64,000 nucleotides of DNA from an uncultured Clostridia bacterium (GTDB taxonomy: Bacteria > Bacillota > Clostridia > Christensenellales > Aristaeellaceae), in NCBI GenBank assembly GCA_946413245.1, contig CAMKJS010000009.1:1-64000 (forward strand), written 5' to 3'. Position 1 is the stretch's first letter. Each line of letters starts with the position of its first letter. The notes beneath the pieces are model-generated. The model worked only from the letters and a program-made list of their open reading frames with translations. It was not told the origin of the DNA and did no database searches. Positions 31,477 to 40,755 of this stretch are shown piece by piece. A program made the translations under genes and the position numbers.

Positions 31477-32706
31477 ATGACGCATGAGATGATCAGGGAT
31501 ATTCTGGACCGGACGGACCGGGTGCGCTTCAGCGGATCTGCGGAGGAAAAGGACGCGGCCGCTTATCTTGAAAGCCTTTGCCGGGAGCTGGGCGCGAAGG
31601 CTTTTCAGGAATCCTTCGAGGTGGACACGGCGGAGATGCATACCGCCGTGCTGACCGCGGACGGCCGGGAGATTCCCTGCCGGGGATACAGGCTGTGCGG
31701 CAGCGGCAGCGTGGAGGCGCCGCTCTGCTATCTGCCCAACACGGACGCGGCTTCCCTGACGCTGGCGAAGGGGAAAATCGTCCTGCTGGACACCGGTATT
31801 CCGTACTGGGTCTACCATGACCTGCTGGACGCCGGCGCGGTGGGATTCATTACCTATGACGGAGATGTGCTTTACGCGGACCGGGATATCGACCAGCGGA
31901 CGCTTCGCCCGTATGTCTCCAGGGGCAGGAAGGTTCCCTGTGTCAACATCAACGCGAAGGACGCCTTTGAGCTGGTGAAGTCCGCGCCGGAGTGCGTTTC
32001 CGTCCGGGTGGAGCAGACGGAGTCCGTCACGACGTCCCAGAATGTGGTGGCGGAAATACCGGGCCGTACGGACGAATGGATCGTCCTCTCAGCCCATTAC
32101 GATTCCACGCCGCTGTCTCACGGCGCATACGACAATATGTCCGGCTGCATCGGGCTGCTGGGAATCCTGGAAGCCCTGCGCGGAAAAACACCGCTGCGCT
32201 ACGGTCTCCGGTTCGTTTTCTGCGGCAGCGAGGAGGTCGGGCTGCTGGGCTCCAAGGCGTACACCGAGGCGCACGAAAAAGAGCTGGAGAAGATTGCGCT
32301 GAATATCAACCTGGATATGATCGGAACCTATATGGGACGGTTTATCGCCTGTGTCAGCGCGGAGGAGAAGCTGCTGCACTATCTGGAGTACCGCTGCGCG
32401 CAGCGCGGATGGGGGCTGAACGCCCGCCAGGACGTGTACTCCAGCGATTCCACGCCTTTCGCGGACAAGGGCGTTCCAGCGCTTTCCTTTGCCCGGATCG
32501 CGCCGAAATCCCAGGCCACGATCCATACCCGCTACGATACGAAGGGGCTGCTGTCCGAAGAGCAGCTCCGCGCGGACATCGGTTTCCTGACGGAGTTCAC
32601 CCTGGAAATGGCTGACGCGGTGAAATGCCCGGTCTCCCGGGAGATTCCCGAGAACGTCAAAACCAAGCTGGACGAATACCTGCTCCGCAAGCGCAAGAAA
32701 GACTGA
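31477..32706 (+). CDS. M28-family zinc aminopeptidase
   Basis: 409 aa from the ATG at 31477 after AAGGAGAG. The di-zinc site is complete: His in SAHYDST, bridging Asp in AYDNMSG, the Glu-Glu pair in CGSEEVG, Asp in NLDMIG and the last His in TIHTRYD. A protease-associated-like segment lies in the first half (about 90-185). No signal peptide, so it is a cytoplasmic aminopeptidase, unlike many exported M28 enzymes. It is followed after 116 bases by the AEC carrier. Confidence 0.88.
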   Translation: MTHEMIRDILDRTDRVRFSGSAEEKDAAAYLESLCRELGAKAFQESFEVDTAEMHTAVLTADGREIPCRGYRLCGSGSVEAPLCYLPNTDAASLTLAKGKIVLLDTGIPYWVYHDLLDAGAVGFITYDGDVLYADRDIDQRTLRPYVSRGRKVPCVNINAKDAFELVKSAPECVSVRVEQTESVTTSQNVVAEIPGRTDEWIVLSAHYDSTPLSHGAYDNMSGCIGLLGILEALRGKTPLRYGLRFVFCGSEEVGLLGSKAYTEAHEKELEKIALNINLDMIGTYMGRFIACVSAEEKLLHYLEYRCAQRGWGLNARQDVYSSDSTPFADKGVPALSFARIAPKSQATIHTRYDTKGLLSEEQLRADIGFLTEFTLEMADAVKCPVSREIPENVKTKLDEYLLRKRKKD

Positions 32707-32822
32707 GACTCAGCCCTTCAGCCCGGTTGCGGCGGGGCCTTCGACCAGATGACGCCGGAGCACATAAGATCCTGTGTGCTGTGCGATAGAATAATCCATA
32801 ACTCATGGGAGGTGCGCAAACG

Positions 32823-33734
32823 ATGGTACTGATTCTGGTCCGGCAGATCGCCCAGATGTTCCTGCTGGCGGGCATCGGCTATCTGCTGTTCAAAGGGCAT
32901 AAAATCAGCGAGGAAGGCAGCAGGGCGCTGGGAAACATTCTGATTTACGCGTCCCTGCCGGCGGTGATCGTCAACGGCTTTCAGATCGAGCGGACGCCGG
33001 AGCATCTGCTGGGCATGGCTTACAGTGCCGCCGCGGCGTTTCTGCTGCTGCTGGTTTCCATTCTGGTTTCCCGACTGTTTTTCAAAAAGGATCCGATCGC
33101 CGCGTTCGCGTCTTCCTTCTCCAACCCCGGCTTTTTCGGCGTTCCGCTGATCATCGCCTCCGTCGGACAGGGAGCCGTCTTTTATGTGGCCAGCTTTATC
33201 GCCTTCCTCAACGTCGGCCAGTGGACCTACGGCGTTTCCATCATCACGGGGCAGCCGGTTCGGGAAGGCTTCCGCCTGAAAAAGCTGATCAGGGCGCCTT
33301 TCATCCTCGCGATCCTGGCGGGACTCACGCTGTTTCTGACGCAGATTCCGCTGCATCCGGTGATCAGCGGCTGCCTGACCACAACGGCAGGGCTGAATAC
33401 GCCGCTGGCGATGTTCACCATCGGGATTTATCTGGCACAGACGGACCTGGGCAAAATGCTCCGGAAGCCGTCCCTGTATCTGGCTGCCCTCGTGCGGCTG
33501 CTGGTGATTCCGGCGATCTCTGTTTTCTTGCTGGCGCTGGTGCCGGAAAGCCTGCACGATATGAAAATGGCGCTGCTCCTGGCAGTGGCCTGCCCGGTCG
33601 GCTCCAACGTGGCGGTTTACGCTCAGCTTCACGGAAGGGATTATCCTTACGCGGTGGAAACCGTGGTCATCTCGATCCTGTTCTCCATCCTGACCATGCC
33701 CCTGGCCGCGTGGTTTGCAGAAGTGATTTGGTGA
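32823..33734 (+). CDS. AEC-family (auxin efflux carrier type) transporter
   Basis: 303 aa. The ATG at 32823 lies ten bases after GGAGGTG; an ATG at 32805 overlaps that site. About ten membrane helices in two five-helix halves. The family motifs SNPGFFGVPLI and a C-terminal ACPVGSNVAVYAQ with the crossing-helix glycine/proline residues are present. AEC members move organic acids such as malonate or malate, or auxin-like compounds. Substrate here unknown. A terminator-type repeat follows. Confidence 0.88.
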   Translation: MVLILVRQIAQMFLLAGIGYLLFKGHKISEEGSRALGNILIYASLPAVIVNGFQIERTPEHLLGMAYSAAAAFLLLLVSILVSRLFFKKDPIAAFASSFSNPGFFGVPLIIASVGQGAVFYVASFIAFLNVGQWTYGVSIITGQPVREGFRLKKLIRAPFILAILAGLTLFLTQIPLHPVISGCLTTTAGLNTPLAMFTIGIYLAQTDLGKMLRKPSLYLAALVRLLVIPAISVFLLALVPESLHDMKMALLLAVACPVGSNVAVYAQLHGRDYPYAVETVVISILFSILTMPLAAWFAEVIW

Positions 33735-33766
33735 TCAACAGGAATCCCCTTCGGCGCTTCGTACCA

Positions 33767-33794
33767 CCTCCCCTTGCCTCAGGGGGAGGCTTTT
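33767..33794 (+). terminator. Terminator hairpin, second copy of the two-hairpin repeat
   Basis: CCTCCCC (33767-33773) pairs with GGGGAGG (33783-33789), followed by CTTTT; same arrangement and core as 10082-10110. Confidence 0.8.
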
Positions 33795-33904
33795 GGCGGA
33801 CAGGTTCCGCCGGCCGGGACGGTATCCTGTGTTCACTCTTGACTTAGAGGCGGCTGGAAGGTTTAAGCTGGAACGAAAGCAAAACATGGGAAAGGAAGAA
33901 CTGT

Positions 33905-36508
33905 ATGGACAGAAATACGCCGTTGTACGATCCGGCTCTCTCTGACCGGGAACGCGCGGAATACCTTGTTTCGCAGATGACCCTGGAGGAAAAATTTAAC
34001 TGCTTTTCCATTTGGTTCCGGAACGAGCGCCTGGGGATTACTGCCTCCACCTGCGGGGGAGAGGCGGCCCACGGCGTCCAGGCCAGGGCCGGGCAGCGGG
34101 AAGCCTATCCTCCCACGCCGACGACATCCTTCACCCAGCCCATCGGCATGGCAGCGTCCTTTGACCGGGAGCTGATTGAACGGTGCGGCAACGTGACCGG
34201 GAAGGAATCCCGCGCCTTCGGAAACGCGGTGGGTAAGGGCGGGCACAGCCGCCTGTGCCCCACGGTCGATCTGTGCCGGGATCCCCGGTGGGGCCGGACC
34301 GAGGAGGGCTACGGCGAGGATCCGTATCTCACCGGCAAAATGGCCTCCGCGTACATCCGCGGCATGCAGGACGAGCACAATTATGACGGGACACCCCTGA
34401 AGCCCGGGGAGCGCGGCAACCGTATCCGGACCGGCGCGGTGCTGAAGCATTTCTACGCGAACAACCAGGAATACCGGCGCTGTTTCGACAATTTCGACGT
34501 CAGCGACAAGGTCAAATACGACTACGAGCTGGAGCCGTACCGCTACTGCGCGCTGGAAGGACACGCGGAAGGGGTCATGACCTGCTATAACGAGATCAAT
34601 CATATTCCGGGCATGCTGAACCACGAGGTGCAGGACATCCTGAAGGATCAGTGGGGGATTCAGTACGCCGTGACGGACGGCGGCGATTTCCTTCAGACCG
34701 TGAACTTCCATCACTATTTCGAAACCCACGCGGAGAGCCTGGCGGAAGGCGTGAAAGCAGGCGTGGACGCCATGCTGGACAACCCCTTCGAGGTTGCGAA
34801 AGCGGCGAAGGAAGCATATGAACGCGGCCTTATCACGGAGGCGGAGCTGGACAAATCCATCCTCTGCACGGTCACGGAGCTGCTGCGCCAGGGAGCCTTC
34901 GACCCGGAGGATCCCTACGCGGAGCTGGATATGGCTGACGTGGGCACGGACGAGGCGAAGCGGCTTTCCCTGCAGATGAGCAAGGAATCCAACGTGCTGC
35001 TGAAAAATGAAAACGGCTTCCTGCCCTTCGCGAAGGACGACGACATCGCCATGATCGGCCCGGCGGGGAACAGCTGGTATATGGACTGGTACGGCGGGAA
35101 GCCCCTGTACAAGGTGACGCTGAAGGCCGGCCTGGAAAAGAAAATGCACCGCGGGATACCCTTTGACAACGGGCTGAATCTGGTTCGTTTCCGGATCGGG
35201 GACAAATATGTCGGCGCCAGCTGCCCCCCGCCGGCGCCCTGGGGCCCGGTGCGGCCGGAGATCGCGGAACTGGTGCTGACGGACCGGGCGGAGGACGCGG
35301 TGGTCTTTGAGCAGCACAACTGGGGCTGCGGCAGCAATTTCCTGTATGCCCCCGCATACCGGAAGTTTCTGACTGTGGGGATGGACGGGAAGATCAGTCT
35401 GACCTCCGACGACCCGTTCGCCTGGCAAGTGTTCGACAGCTTTACGATCGCTCCGGCGGACGCGGTGCGGCTGCCGAATCCGCGGAACGCCAACTGCGTG
35501 GAACTGTCGAAGTACTGGAACGACGAGGAAGGGGAGATCCGGATCTGCTGCTTCGGCAACCGGAACGTCTACGTGGAGGACGGAAAACTGAAGACGGATC
35601 CGCTGGTCCGGAAAAAGACGGAGAGCAACACCAAGGAAGGCGGCAACGACGTGACCGACTGGGCCGGCTCCGAAAAGGAAGCAGCCATACTGACGGTGGA
35701 AACGGTTTCCAGCGGCGTCGAGCGCGCGAAGGCGCTGGCGAAGAAAGCGAAGAAGGTGATCGTGGCGCTGGGCTGCAATCCCGTCGTCAACGCGAAGGAA
35801 GAGGTGGATCGGAGCACCATCGCGATGATCCCGCTGCAGGAGAAACTGGCGGAGGCTGTATACGAAGCGAACCCGAACACGGCTGTCGTCCTGATGGCGA
35901 ATTATCCCTACGCGATCAACTGGATGCAGGCGCATGTGCCGGCGATCCTGCTGAACGCCACCGGATCGCAGGACATGGGCAACGGCCTGGCCGCGGCGAT
36001 CTTCGGGGAAGCGAATCCCGCGGGGCGCCTTCCGATGACCTGGTACAGGGGGGACGAGGATCTCCCGCCCATGGAAGACTACGACCTGATCAACCATCCC
36101 AGGACCTACCGGTATTTCAGCAAACCGGTGCTGTATCCCTTCGGATACGGCCTCTCCTATACGACGTTCGGATACAGCGGCCTGCGGGCGGAAAAGGCGG
36201 CCGGCGGGCTGCGGGCTTCCGTGAACGTGACCAACACGGGCGGTGTTCGCGGCGACGAGGTGGCGCAGCTGTATATCCGGCGGGTATCCCCCTCCGGGAC
36301 GGTACACCCGCTGCGGCTCATCGGGTTCGAACGCCTGCACGATCTGGCGCCGGGCGAAACGCGGACAGCCGAATTCACCGTGAATCCCTGCGATCTGGAG
36401 ATTTATATGGAATCGGAAGGAAAGAAGGTCGTGGAGCCCGGAACCTATCTGATTTACGTCGGCGGCTCCTGCCTGGATGAGCGGGTTTCCGCGGAGATCG
36501 AACTGTAA
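33905..36508 (+). CDS. GH3 beta-glucosidase with inserted beta-trefoil-like domain
   Basis: 867 aa; GGAAAGGAAG precedes the ATG. The GH3 N-terminal barrel has DPRWGRTEEGYGEDP and the substrate-binding KHFYANN; the nucleophile is Asp258 in AVTDGGDF. The alpha/beta sandwich domain follows in two parts (LLKNENGFLP; GSQDMGNGLAAAIFGEANPAGRLP), split by an insertion at about 440-530 that reads like a fascin/beta-trefoil fold. A fibronectin-III-like domain ends the protein. No signal peptide. It would release glucose (or xylose) from the non-reducing ends of imported oligosaccharides and could finish what the GH5 and GH2 enzymes begin. Strong terminator behind. Confidence 0.9.
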   Translation: MDRNTPLYDPALSDRERAEYLVSQMTLEEKFNCFSIWFRNERLGITASTCGGEAAHGVQARAGQREAYPPTPTTSFTQPIGMAASFDRELIERCGNVTGKESRAFGNAVGKGGHSRLCPTVDLCRDPRWGRTEEGYGEDPYLTGKMASAYIRGMQDEHNYDGTPLKPGERGNRIRTGAVLKHFYANNQEYRRCFDNFDVSDKVKYDYELEPYRYCALEGHAEGVMTCYNEINHIPGMLNHEVQDILKDQWGIQYAVTDGGDFLQTVNFHHYFETHAESLAEGVKAGVDAMLDNPFEVAKAAKEAYERGLITEAELDKSILCTVTELLRQGAFDPEDPYAELDMADVGTDEAKRLSLQMSKESNVLLKNENGFLPFAKDDDIAMIGPAGNSWYMDWYGGKPLYKVTLKAGLEKKMHRGIPFDNGLNLVRFRIGDKYVGASCPPPAPWGPVRPEIAELVLTDRAEDAVVFEQHNWGCGSNFLYAPAYRKFLTVGMDGKISLTSDDPFAWQVFDSFTIAPADAVRLPNPRNANCVELSKYWNDEEGEIRICCFGNRNVYVEDGKLKTDPLVRKKTESNTKEGGNDVTDWAGSEKEAAILTVETVSSGVERAKALAKKAKKVIVALGCNPVVNAKEEVDRSTIAMIPLQEKLAEAVYEANPNTAVVLMANYPYAINWMQAHVPAILLNATGSQDMGNGLAAAIFGEANPAGRLPMTWYRGDEDLPPMEDYDLINHPRTYRYFSKPVLYPFGYGLSYTTFGYSGLRAEKAAGGLRASVNVTNTGGVRGDEVAQLYIRRVSPSGTVHPLRLIGFERLHDLAPGETRTAEFTVNPCDLEIYMESEGKKVVEPGTYLIYVGGSCLDERVSAEIEL

Positions 36509-36524
36509 GAAAGTCAACAGAACA

Positions 36525-36564
36525 GGGAGCCGGCGGAAATGTTTCCCGCCGGCTCCCGATTTTT
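36525..36564 (+). terminator. Strong intrinsic terminator after GH3
   Basis: GGGAGCCGGCGG (36525-36536) pairs perfectly with CCGCCGGCTCCC (36546-36557), then GATTTTT. Confidence 0.92.
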
Positions 36565-36650
36565 GCTGTTGCGACACAGCGGTTTTGTGGTATGCTGTTT
36601 ACTGATCAGAGCGGACGCAACTTTTTCTGCCTGGACGGAGGATATCTGAG

Positions 36651-37262
36651 ATGCCTGTGGATATGATTCTGAATTATCTGATTTTTGTAGTGACAGCGGT
36701 CATTGTGCTGTTCTGCTTCGCCCGGCAGGACGGGCAGTGGGCGCCGGACCGCCTGAAGGGGGCGTTCCGTTACTTTACCTGCCAGAGCAACGTGCTTTGC
36801 GCGGTCTCCGCATTGCTCGTGGCTGTCGCGGAGAGCACCGGCTCCGTTCCGGAATGGGTCTGGATTCTGAAATATATCGGCACGGCCGCGGTGACGGTAA
36901 CTATGCTGACGGTGTTCTTCTTCCTGGCGCCCAGCATAGGAAAGGACTGGGTCAGCAAGCTCCTGAAGGGCTCCGATTTTTTCATGCACCTGCTGACGCC
37001 GCTGGCGGCGCTGGTGTTGTTTTGCGTGTTCGAAAAAAGGGCCATGAGCTTTCCGCAGAGCCTGTGGGGGCTGCTGCCGGTTATGCTGTACGGCCCGCTG
37101 TATCTGTATAAGATTCTGTATGCGCCGGAAGAAAAGCGCTGGAAGGATTTCTACGGGTTTAACAAGCAGGGAAAGTGGCCCGTCGCCTTTTCCGCGATGC
37201 TGGCCGGTACGTTCCTGATCTGCATGGCGCTGATGGCTTTGCAGAATGCTACTCTTCCGTGA
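36651..37262 (+). CDS. Pr6Pr-family integral membrane protein
   Basis: 203 aa; CGGAGGA precedes the ATG. Six hydrophobic segments (about 6-23, 46-63, 73-93, 110-126, 138-152 and 178-197). The motif FRYFTCQSNVLCA at about 38-50 is characteristic of the Pr6Pr family. Function unknown, perhaps lipid-related by analogy with distantly similar eukaryotic proteins (weak). Its last 14 bases overlap the end of the convergent secreted protein gene. Confidence 0.75.
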   Translation: MPVDMILNYLIFVVTAVIVLFCFARQDGQWAPDRLKGAFRYFTCQSNVLCAVSALLVAVAESTGSVPEWVWILKYIGTAAVTVTMLTVFFFLAPSIGKDWVSKLLKGSDFFMHLLTPLAALVLFCVFEKRAMSFPQSLWGLLPVMLYGPLYLYKILYAPEEKRWKDFYGFNKQGKWPVAFSAMLAGTFLICMALMALQNATLP

Positions 37263-39327
37263 TAGTGCAGGTTCCCGCGAGATCGTACACGTCCGAGTTC
37301 AGCTCCAGAATCAGCGCCGGGATGACGGCTGCGTCGGGGCAGGTGACAAGAATGCCGCGGTTGTATATATAGCCGGATTCGTCCACGTACACCACGTTGG
37401 AGTGGGTATAGCCCGTGGTGCGGGTGATCCAGAAAACGTTCCCGTATTCAACGCTGCCGGAAGCGTCCCAGGCGCCTTTCCAGACGGCGTAATCCGTAGG
37501 CTTGAACTGTCTTGCCCGGTCCGGAACGTCGTCCCGCGGGCTGAACCCGTGAATCACCGAGCTGTCGTGCATGAACAGCTCGGATTCGGCCAGGATAAAG
37601 ATTTTGTCCACGGTATCAGGTCCGGAATCCGTTCCGAAATAATGGTTATTCTCGTTTTGCACAGGGTATGCCAGAATGGCTTCCTGTTCCTCCGCGGAAA
37701 ACGCCATATTCAGAAAACTGTCTCCGTCGCCGGAATAATCGGCCGCGGAGGCGTTTTGCTGCGGGCCGTACCCGTTCAGCCAGCTCCGCAGCGTGCAGCT
37801 GTCCCAGCTGACGTCCGCGAGATCCTTCTGGAACGGTTCGCAGTCGACAGCAGCCTGGGAAAGCAGGAGGGCGATTCCGTCCCGGACTTCCAGCACGCGC
37901 CAGAGGAGCGGTTCACAGGCGAAATACCGCACGTCTTCCGATCCGTCCGCGCCGGGCGAAGACACCCGGAGATACCGGGTTCCCCCGGTTTCCCATTCTC
38001 CGTTTTCCCATTCGGCTTTTTCCAGCGCCGCGTACAGCGCCGCGTCCACGATGCTGCCCGTGGATGAAGCTTCAGACGGATCCGGCACCACTTCGGCCTG
38101 CGGATAGCTCCCGAAACGGATCAGTGAAAAAGTGACCTGCTTTCCGTCCGGCTGCTTCTCATCATACACGACGGAAGGATTGAATACCTGTTCTTTTTTC
38201 GGGCTGTCCTCCGGGGCGGGCCGGAAGGAGTTATTCTGGATATCCGCTGAGGAAACCGTTCCGGCCGGGGCATATTTCGCCTGATCCAGGCTTATCCATA
38301 AAGCGGGCAGCAGCCCCGCGTCCTCACAGGTGGCGATGGTTCCCCGCTGGTAGATAAAGCCGAAATCGCAGATGTAGGTAATGCTTTCCGGGGTATATCC
38401 GTTTGTGCGCATAAACCAGAAGCTGTTGCCGAGATATCTGTTGACGGAAGACCACCACGTGCCTCTGCATTTCGCGTACATGGTGGAGCGGAAACGCTTC
38501 GCCGGATCGTCAAAGCCATTGGAAGGCCAGAACCCGTGTATCCCGGCCGCGTCCGACGCGAAGACCTCCGCGTTGGAGAGCAGGAAAACCCGGTCCTCGG
38601 TATCGTTTCCGCAATCGGTGCCATAGCGCGGATTCGGTTTGTTCTCCACATGGGTGATGACGACGGCTTCCCGTTCCACGGCGGAAAACGCCCTGTCCAG
38701 AAAGCCTTTTCCGAGGTAATCAACGGCGGCGTCGTTTTCCGAGCCCGGATAGCCGTTCAGCCAGCTCCGGACAGTTGAACGCTCCCAGGAAACCGGGCCA
38801 GCTTCCGTATGATACGGCTGGCAGTCCAGCAGCTTGTCCGCCATCAGGAAAGCTTTTCCGTCCTCCAATCGGAGCACGCGCCACCGGATCGGATCGAAGC
38901 GAAAATAATGCCATTCTTCCTCTCCCCAGCGGTAGTTCCCCGCCCGGTCGGGCGCGCTGGTCACGGCGTCCTCCCGGCTCATCCGCAGATAACGGACTCC
39001 GTCGATTTCCGTTTCGTTTTCCTGCCAGTCGGCCCGGCCCAGTTTCTCATATAGCGCGGGATCCTCCAGAATATCCCCGTCCTGCACCGCGAAGGTGTCC
39101 ACGGCGGAGAAGGGGGCGGAAACGATCTCTGTCTGCGGATAGGAGCCGAAGGTGATGCAGGACCATCGGGTCTTCTGCCCGGTGGAAAGGGATTCGTCCT
39201 TCACCACGACAGGCTCCGACAACGACCATGCGGGCAGACTTGCTTCCGCCGCATACGCGGAGACGCCCAGGCACAGTATCAACAGGCAGAGAAGCGGAAA
39301 AACCAAGATCCGTTTCGTTCTTTTCAT
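37249..39327 (-). CDS. Secreted protein with two DUF6273-like domains
   Basis: 692 aa; AAAGGGG precedes the ATG. Residues 1-26 are a signal peptide (MKRTKRILVFPLLCLLILCLGVSAYA). Two homologous halves (about 45-345 and 365-685) each contain F(G/I)SYPQ(T/A)E, then WRVL with hydrophobic strand, then a cysteine in LL(D)CQPY or AAVDCEPF, then RSWLNGY, AFSA.E.EA, and finally a GYI(Y)xRGxxxTCxDAxxxPAL end. This is the DUF6273-like pattern found in secreted Clostridial proteins, sometimes beside LRR domains. No known activity. A promoter lies at 39368-39397. Confidence 0.75.
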   Translation of the reverse strand: MKRTKRILVFPLLCLLILCLGVSAYAAEASLPAWSLSEPVVVKDESLSTGQKTRWSCITFGSYPQTEIVSAPFSAVDTFAVQDGDILEDPALYEKLGRADWQENETEIDGVRYLRMSREDAVTSAPDRAGNYRWGEEEWHYFRFDPIRWRVLRLEDGKAFLMADKLLDCQPYHTEAGPVSWERSTVRSWLNGYPGSENDAAVDYLGKGFLDRAFSAVEREAVVITHVENKPNPRYGTDCGNDTEDRVFLLSNAEVFASDAAGIHGFWPSNGFDDPAKRFRSTMYAKCRGTWWSSVNRYLGNSFWFMRTNGYTPESITYICDFGFIYQRGTIATCEDAGLLPALWISLDQAKYAPAGTVSSADIQNNSFRPAPEDSPKKEQVFNPSVVYDEKQPDGKQVTFSLIRFGSYPQAEVVPDPSEASSTGSIVDAALYAALEKAEWENGEWETGGTRYLRVSSPGADGSEDVRYFACEPLLWRVLEVRDGIALLLSQAAVDCEPFQKDLADVSWDSCTLRSWLNGYGPQQNASAADYSGDGDSFLNMAFSAEEQEAILAYPVQNENNHYFGTDSGPDTVDKIFILAESELFMHDSSVIHGFSPRDDVPDRARQFKPTDYAVWKGAWDASGSVEYGNVFWITRTTGYTHSNVVYVDESGYIYNRGILVTCPDAAVIPALILELNSDVYDLAGTCTITEE

Positions 39328-39367
39328 GACGAATTTCCCCTTTACCTCACGGCGCGATCCTGAGGCA

Positions 39368-39397
39368 AGTATATTCGACCTGTCCGAACCGTGTCAA
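39368..39397 (-). promoter_or_regulatory. Promoter of the DUF6273-like secreted protein
   Basis: Minus-strand -35 TTGACA (39392-39397), 18-base spacer, -10 TATACT (39368-39373), 40 bases before the start codon. Confidence 0.75.
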
Positions 39398-39431
39398 GCC
39401 CTGTGTGAATCCTGTATACAGCATTTCTCGC

Positions 39432-39460
39432 TTGATTGTCCGGCATAGTTTCCGTATAAT
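39432..39460 (+). promoter_or_regulatory. Promoter of the alpha/beta hydrolase gene
   Basis: -35 TTGATT (39432-39437), 17-base spacer, -10 TATAAT (39455-39460). It is divergent from the promoter at 39368. Confidence 0.75.
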
Positions 39461-39505
39461 GGCAGTGAAATTTTCGCGGCAGACGGAAAAGAGAGGAAAC
39501 AGGAA

Positions 39506-40240
39506 ATGTATATTGATGACGACGGAATTCAGCTGAGCGCAGTGCTGGAAAAGCCGGAAGGCGGCGAAACGAGTTCGCTGGCCATTCTTCTTCACGGCTT
39601 CACCAGCACCAAGGACAAACCGCACAATCTGCTGGCGGCGGAGGCTATGCGGGAAGCCGGCCTCGCCACCCTGCGCTTCGATCTGTACGGCCACGGGGAA
39701 AGCGGCGGGGAATTCCGGAACCATACGCTGTATAAATGGATCTCCAACACCATGGCGGTGATGGATTATGCCCGGGGACTCGGATATACGGATCTTTTCC
39801 TTTCCGGCCATTCCCAGGGCGGCCTGGTGGCGGCGCTGGTGGCAGGCATGGAAGCGGACCGGGTCCGGGGCCTGATCCTCCGGGCGCCGGCATTCATGAT
39901 CCCGCAGGCGGCGCGGGAGGGAAGCATGCTGGGAAGGACCTTCGATCCGGTTCATATTCCGGATTCTGTTCCCGTCATCAAAGGACTGGAGCTGAACGGG
40001 AACTATATCCGCGTGGCGCAGATTGTCCACCCGGAGGAGGCGACGGAGCGCTACACGGGCCCTGTCCTGATCCTTCACGGAGATCAGGACGATGTGTTGC
40101 CTATCGAGGATTCCCGGAAAATGGCGAAGCGGTACAGAAACGCCGAGCTGGCCGAGATGACCGGAGAAACGCATCACTTTGATAAGCATCCGGAACAGAT
40201 GCGGGAACTGATCCGCGGCTGGCTTCTGAAAATTCAATAA
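39506..40240 (+). CDS. Alpha/beta hydrolase, feruloyl/cinnamoyl-esterase-like
   Basis: 244 aa; GAAACAGG is a modest site before the ATG. The oxyanion motif LLHGFTSTKD, nucleophile elbow GHSQGG, acid GDQDDVLP and base His in ETHHFD give a complete Ser-Asp-His triad. The HGFTSTK opening and size match cinnamoyl esterases such as Est1E of rumen Butyrivibrio, which cleave ferulate from plant arabinoxylan; bacterial acylglycerol lipases are an alternative. No signal peptide, so it acts on imported material. A terminator follows immediately. Confidence 0.8.
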   Translation: MYIDDDGIQLSAVLEKPEGGETSSLAILLHGFTSTKDKPHNLLAAEAMREAGLATLRFDLYGHGESGGEFRNHTLYKWISNTMAVMDYARGLGYTDLFLSGHSQGGLVAALVAGMEADRVRGLILRAPAFMIPQAAREGSMLGRTFDPVHIPDSVPVIKGLELNGNYIRVAQIVHPEEATERYTGPVLILHGDQDDVLPIEDSRKMAKRYRNAELAEMTGETHHFDKHPEQMRELIRGWLLKIQ

Positions 40241-40246
40241 GCAGGA

Positions 40247-40284
40247 CTGCCTCAAAACGATCTCCTCCGATCATTTTGAGGCAG
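40247..40284. terminator. Terminator after the esterase-like gene
   Basis: CTGCCTCAAAA plus GATC (40247-40262) pairs with GATC plus TTTTGAGGCAG (40269-40284) apart from one mismatched pair, followed by ATTTATTT. Confidence 0.85.
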
Positions 40285-40302
40285 ATTTATTTCGGCGAAA
40301 AT

Positions 40303-40337
40303 GAGTCACTGAGCATTGCTCACAGGGACTCGTTTTT
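40303..40337. terminator. Second hairpin serving the small leftward gene
   Basis: GAGTC...TGAGC (40303-40314) pairs with GCTCA...GGACTC (40318-40331), then GTTTTT on the plus strand and ATTTT on the minus strand. Confidence 0.65.
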
Positions 40338-40569
40338 ATGCTGCTTTGATTTCCCAGAATCCGCTCAGGATCTCCCGAGCCAGGTCGAACTGCGCCCAGG
40401 CCAGGATCGCGCTGTCACTGGGGCCGGGTTTCTGCCGCCGGCCCCTCGCTTCCCGCATCATTCTGCCGCAGGCCCGGTCGCCTGCCGTCACGAATTTCTG
40501 CACCGTTCCCCTGAGGACAGTCACCCGGATGAACTTTCGGATTCCTTTTGTTCTCTGCACTGTGTTCAT
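40336..40569 (-). CDS. Small basic protein, unknown
   Basis: 77 aa. The ATG at 40567-40569 is preceded by CACGGAGGAATAAGCC, a good ribosome binding site. The protein is rich in Arg and Lys (KGIRKFIR, ACGRMMREARGRRQKPG) with a moderately hydrophobic end ILAWAQFDLAREILSGFWEI. No known domain recognised. It is flanked by a terminator downstream and by one of three copies of the dispersed repeat upstream, as are two other small-gene sets at 55 and 58 kb. Confidence 0.6.
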   Translation of the reverse strand: MNTVQRTKGIRKFIRVTVLRGTVQKFVTAGDRACGRMMREARGRRQKPGPSDSAILAWAQFDLAREILSGFWEIKAA

Positions 40570-40599
40570 GGCTTATTCCTCCGTGTTTCTCGTCTTTCC

Positions 40600-40650
40600 G
40601 GTCTCCCGGCATGCTTATCATACAAAAAACGATGCTGCATTTTTTCGCCA
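40600..40650 (-). repeat. Dispersed repeat, copy A (inverted relative to B and C)
   Basis: Read on the minus strand it contains GCAGCATCGTTTTTTG, then TATGAT (40617-40622) and AAGCATGCCGGGA. The last 13 bases recur exactly in copy C. On the plus strand GATGCTGCATTTTTTC recurs exactly in copy B. Confidence 0.75.
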
Positions 40651-40689
40651 TCTTTTACAGACATTTTTTTGCCATCCGTTGCAGATCGC

Positions 40690-40718
40690 TTGTCATAACC
40701 GGCCGCGTGGGCTATAAT
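40690..40718 (+). promoter_or_regulatory. Promoter of the YwaF-PAP2-ABC block
   Basis: -35 TTGTCA (40690-40695), 17-base spacer, -10 TATAAT (40713-40718), about 37 bases before the YwaF-like start. It is the only strong promoter I see before 45.8 kb on this strand. Confidence 0.8.
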
Positions 40719-40755
40719 CATAACAAAAGACACAGCCATTTCGAGGTTTCTGAAG

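Noticed and set aside
33863-36577. 904-codon minus-strand open frame opposite GH3
   Set aside because: Antisense shadow of a clear GH3 enzyme with intact catalytic motifs.
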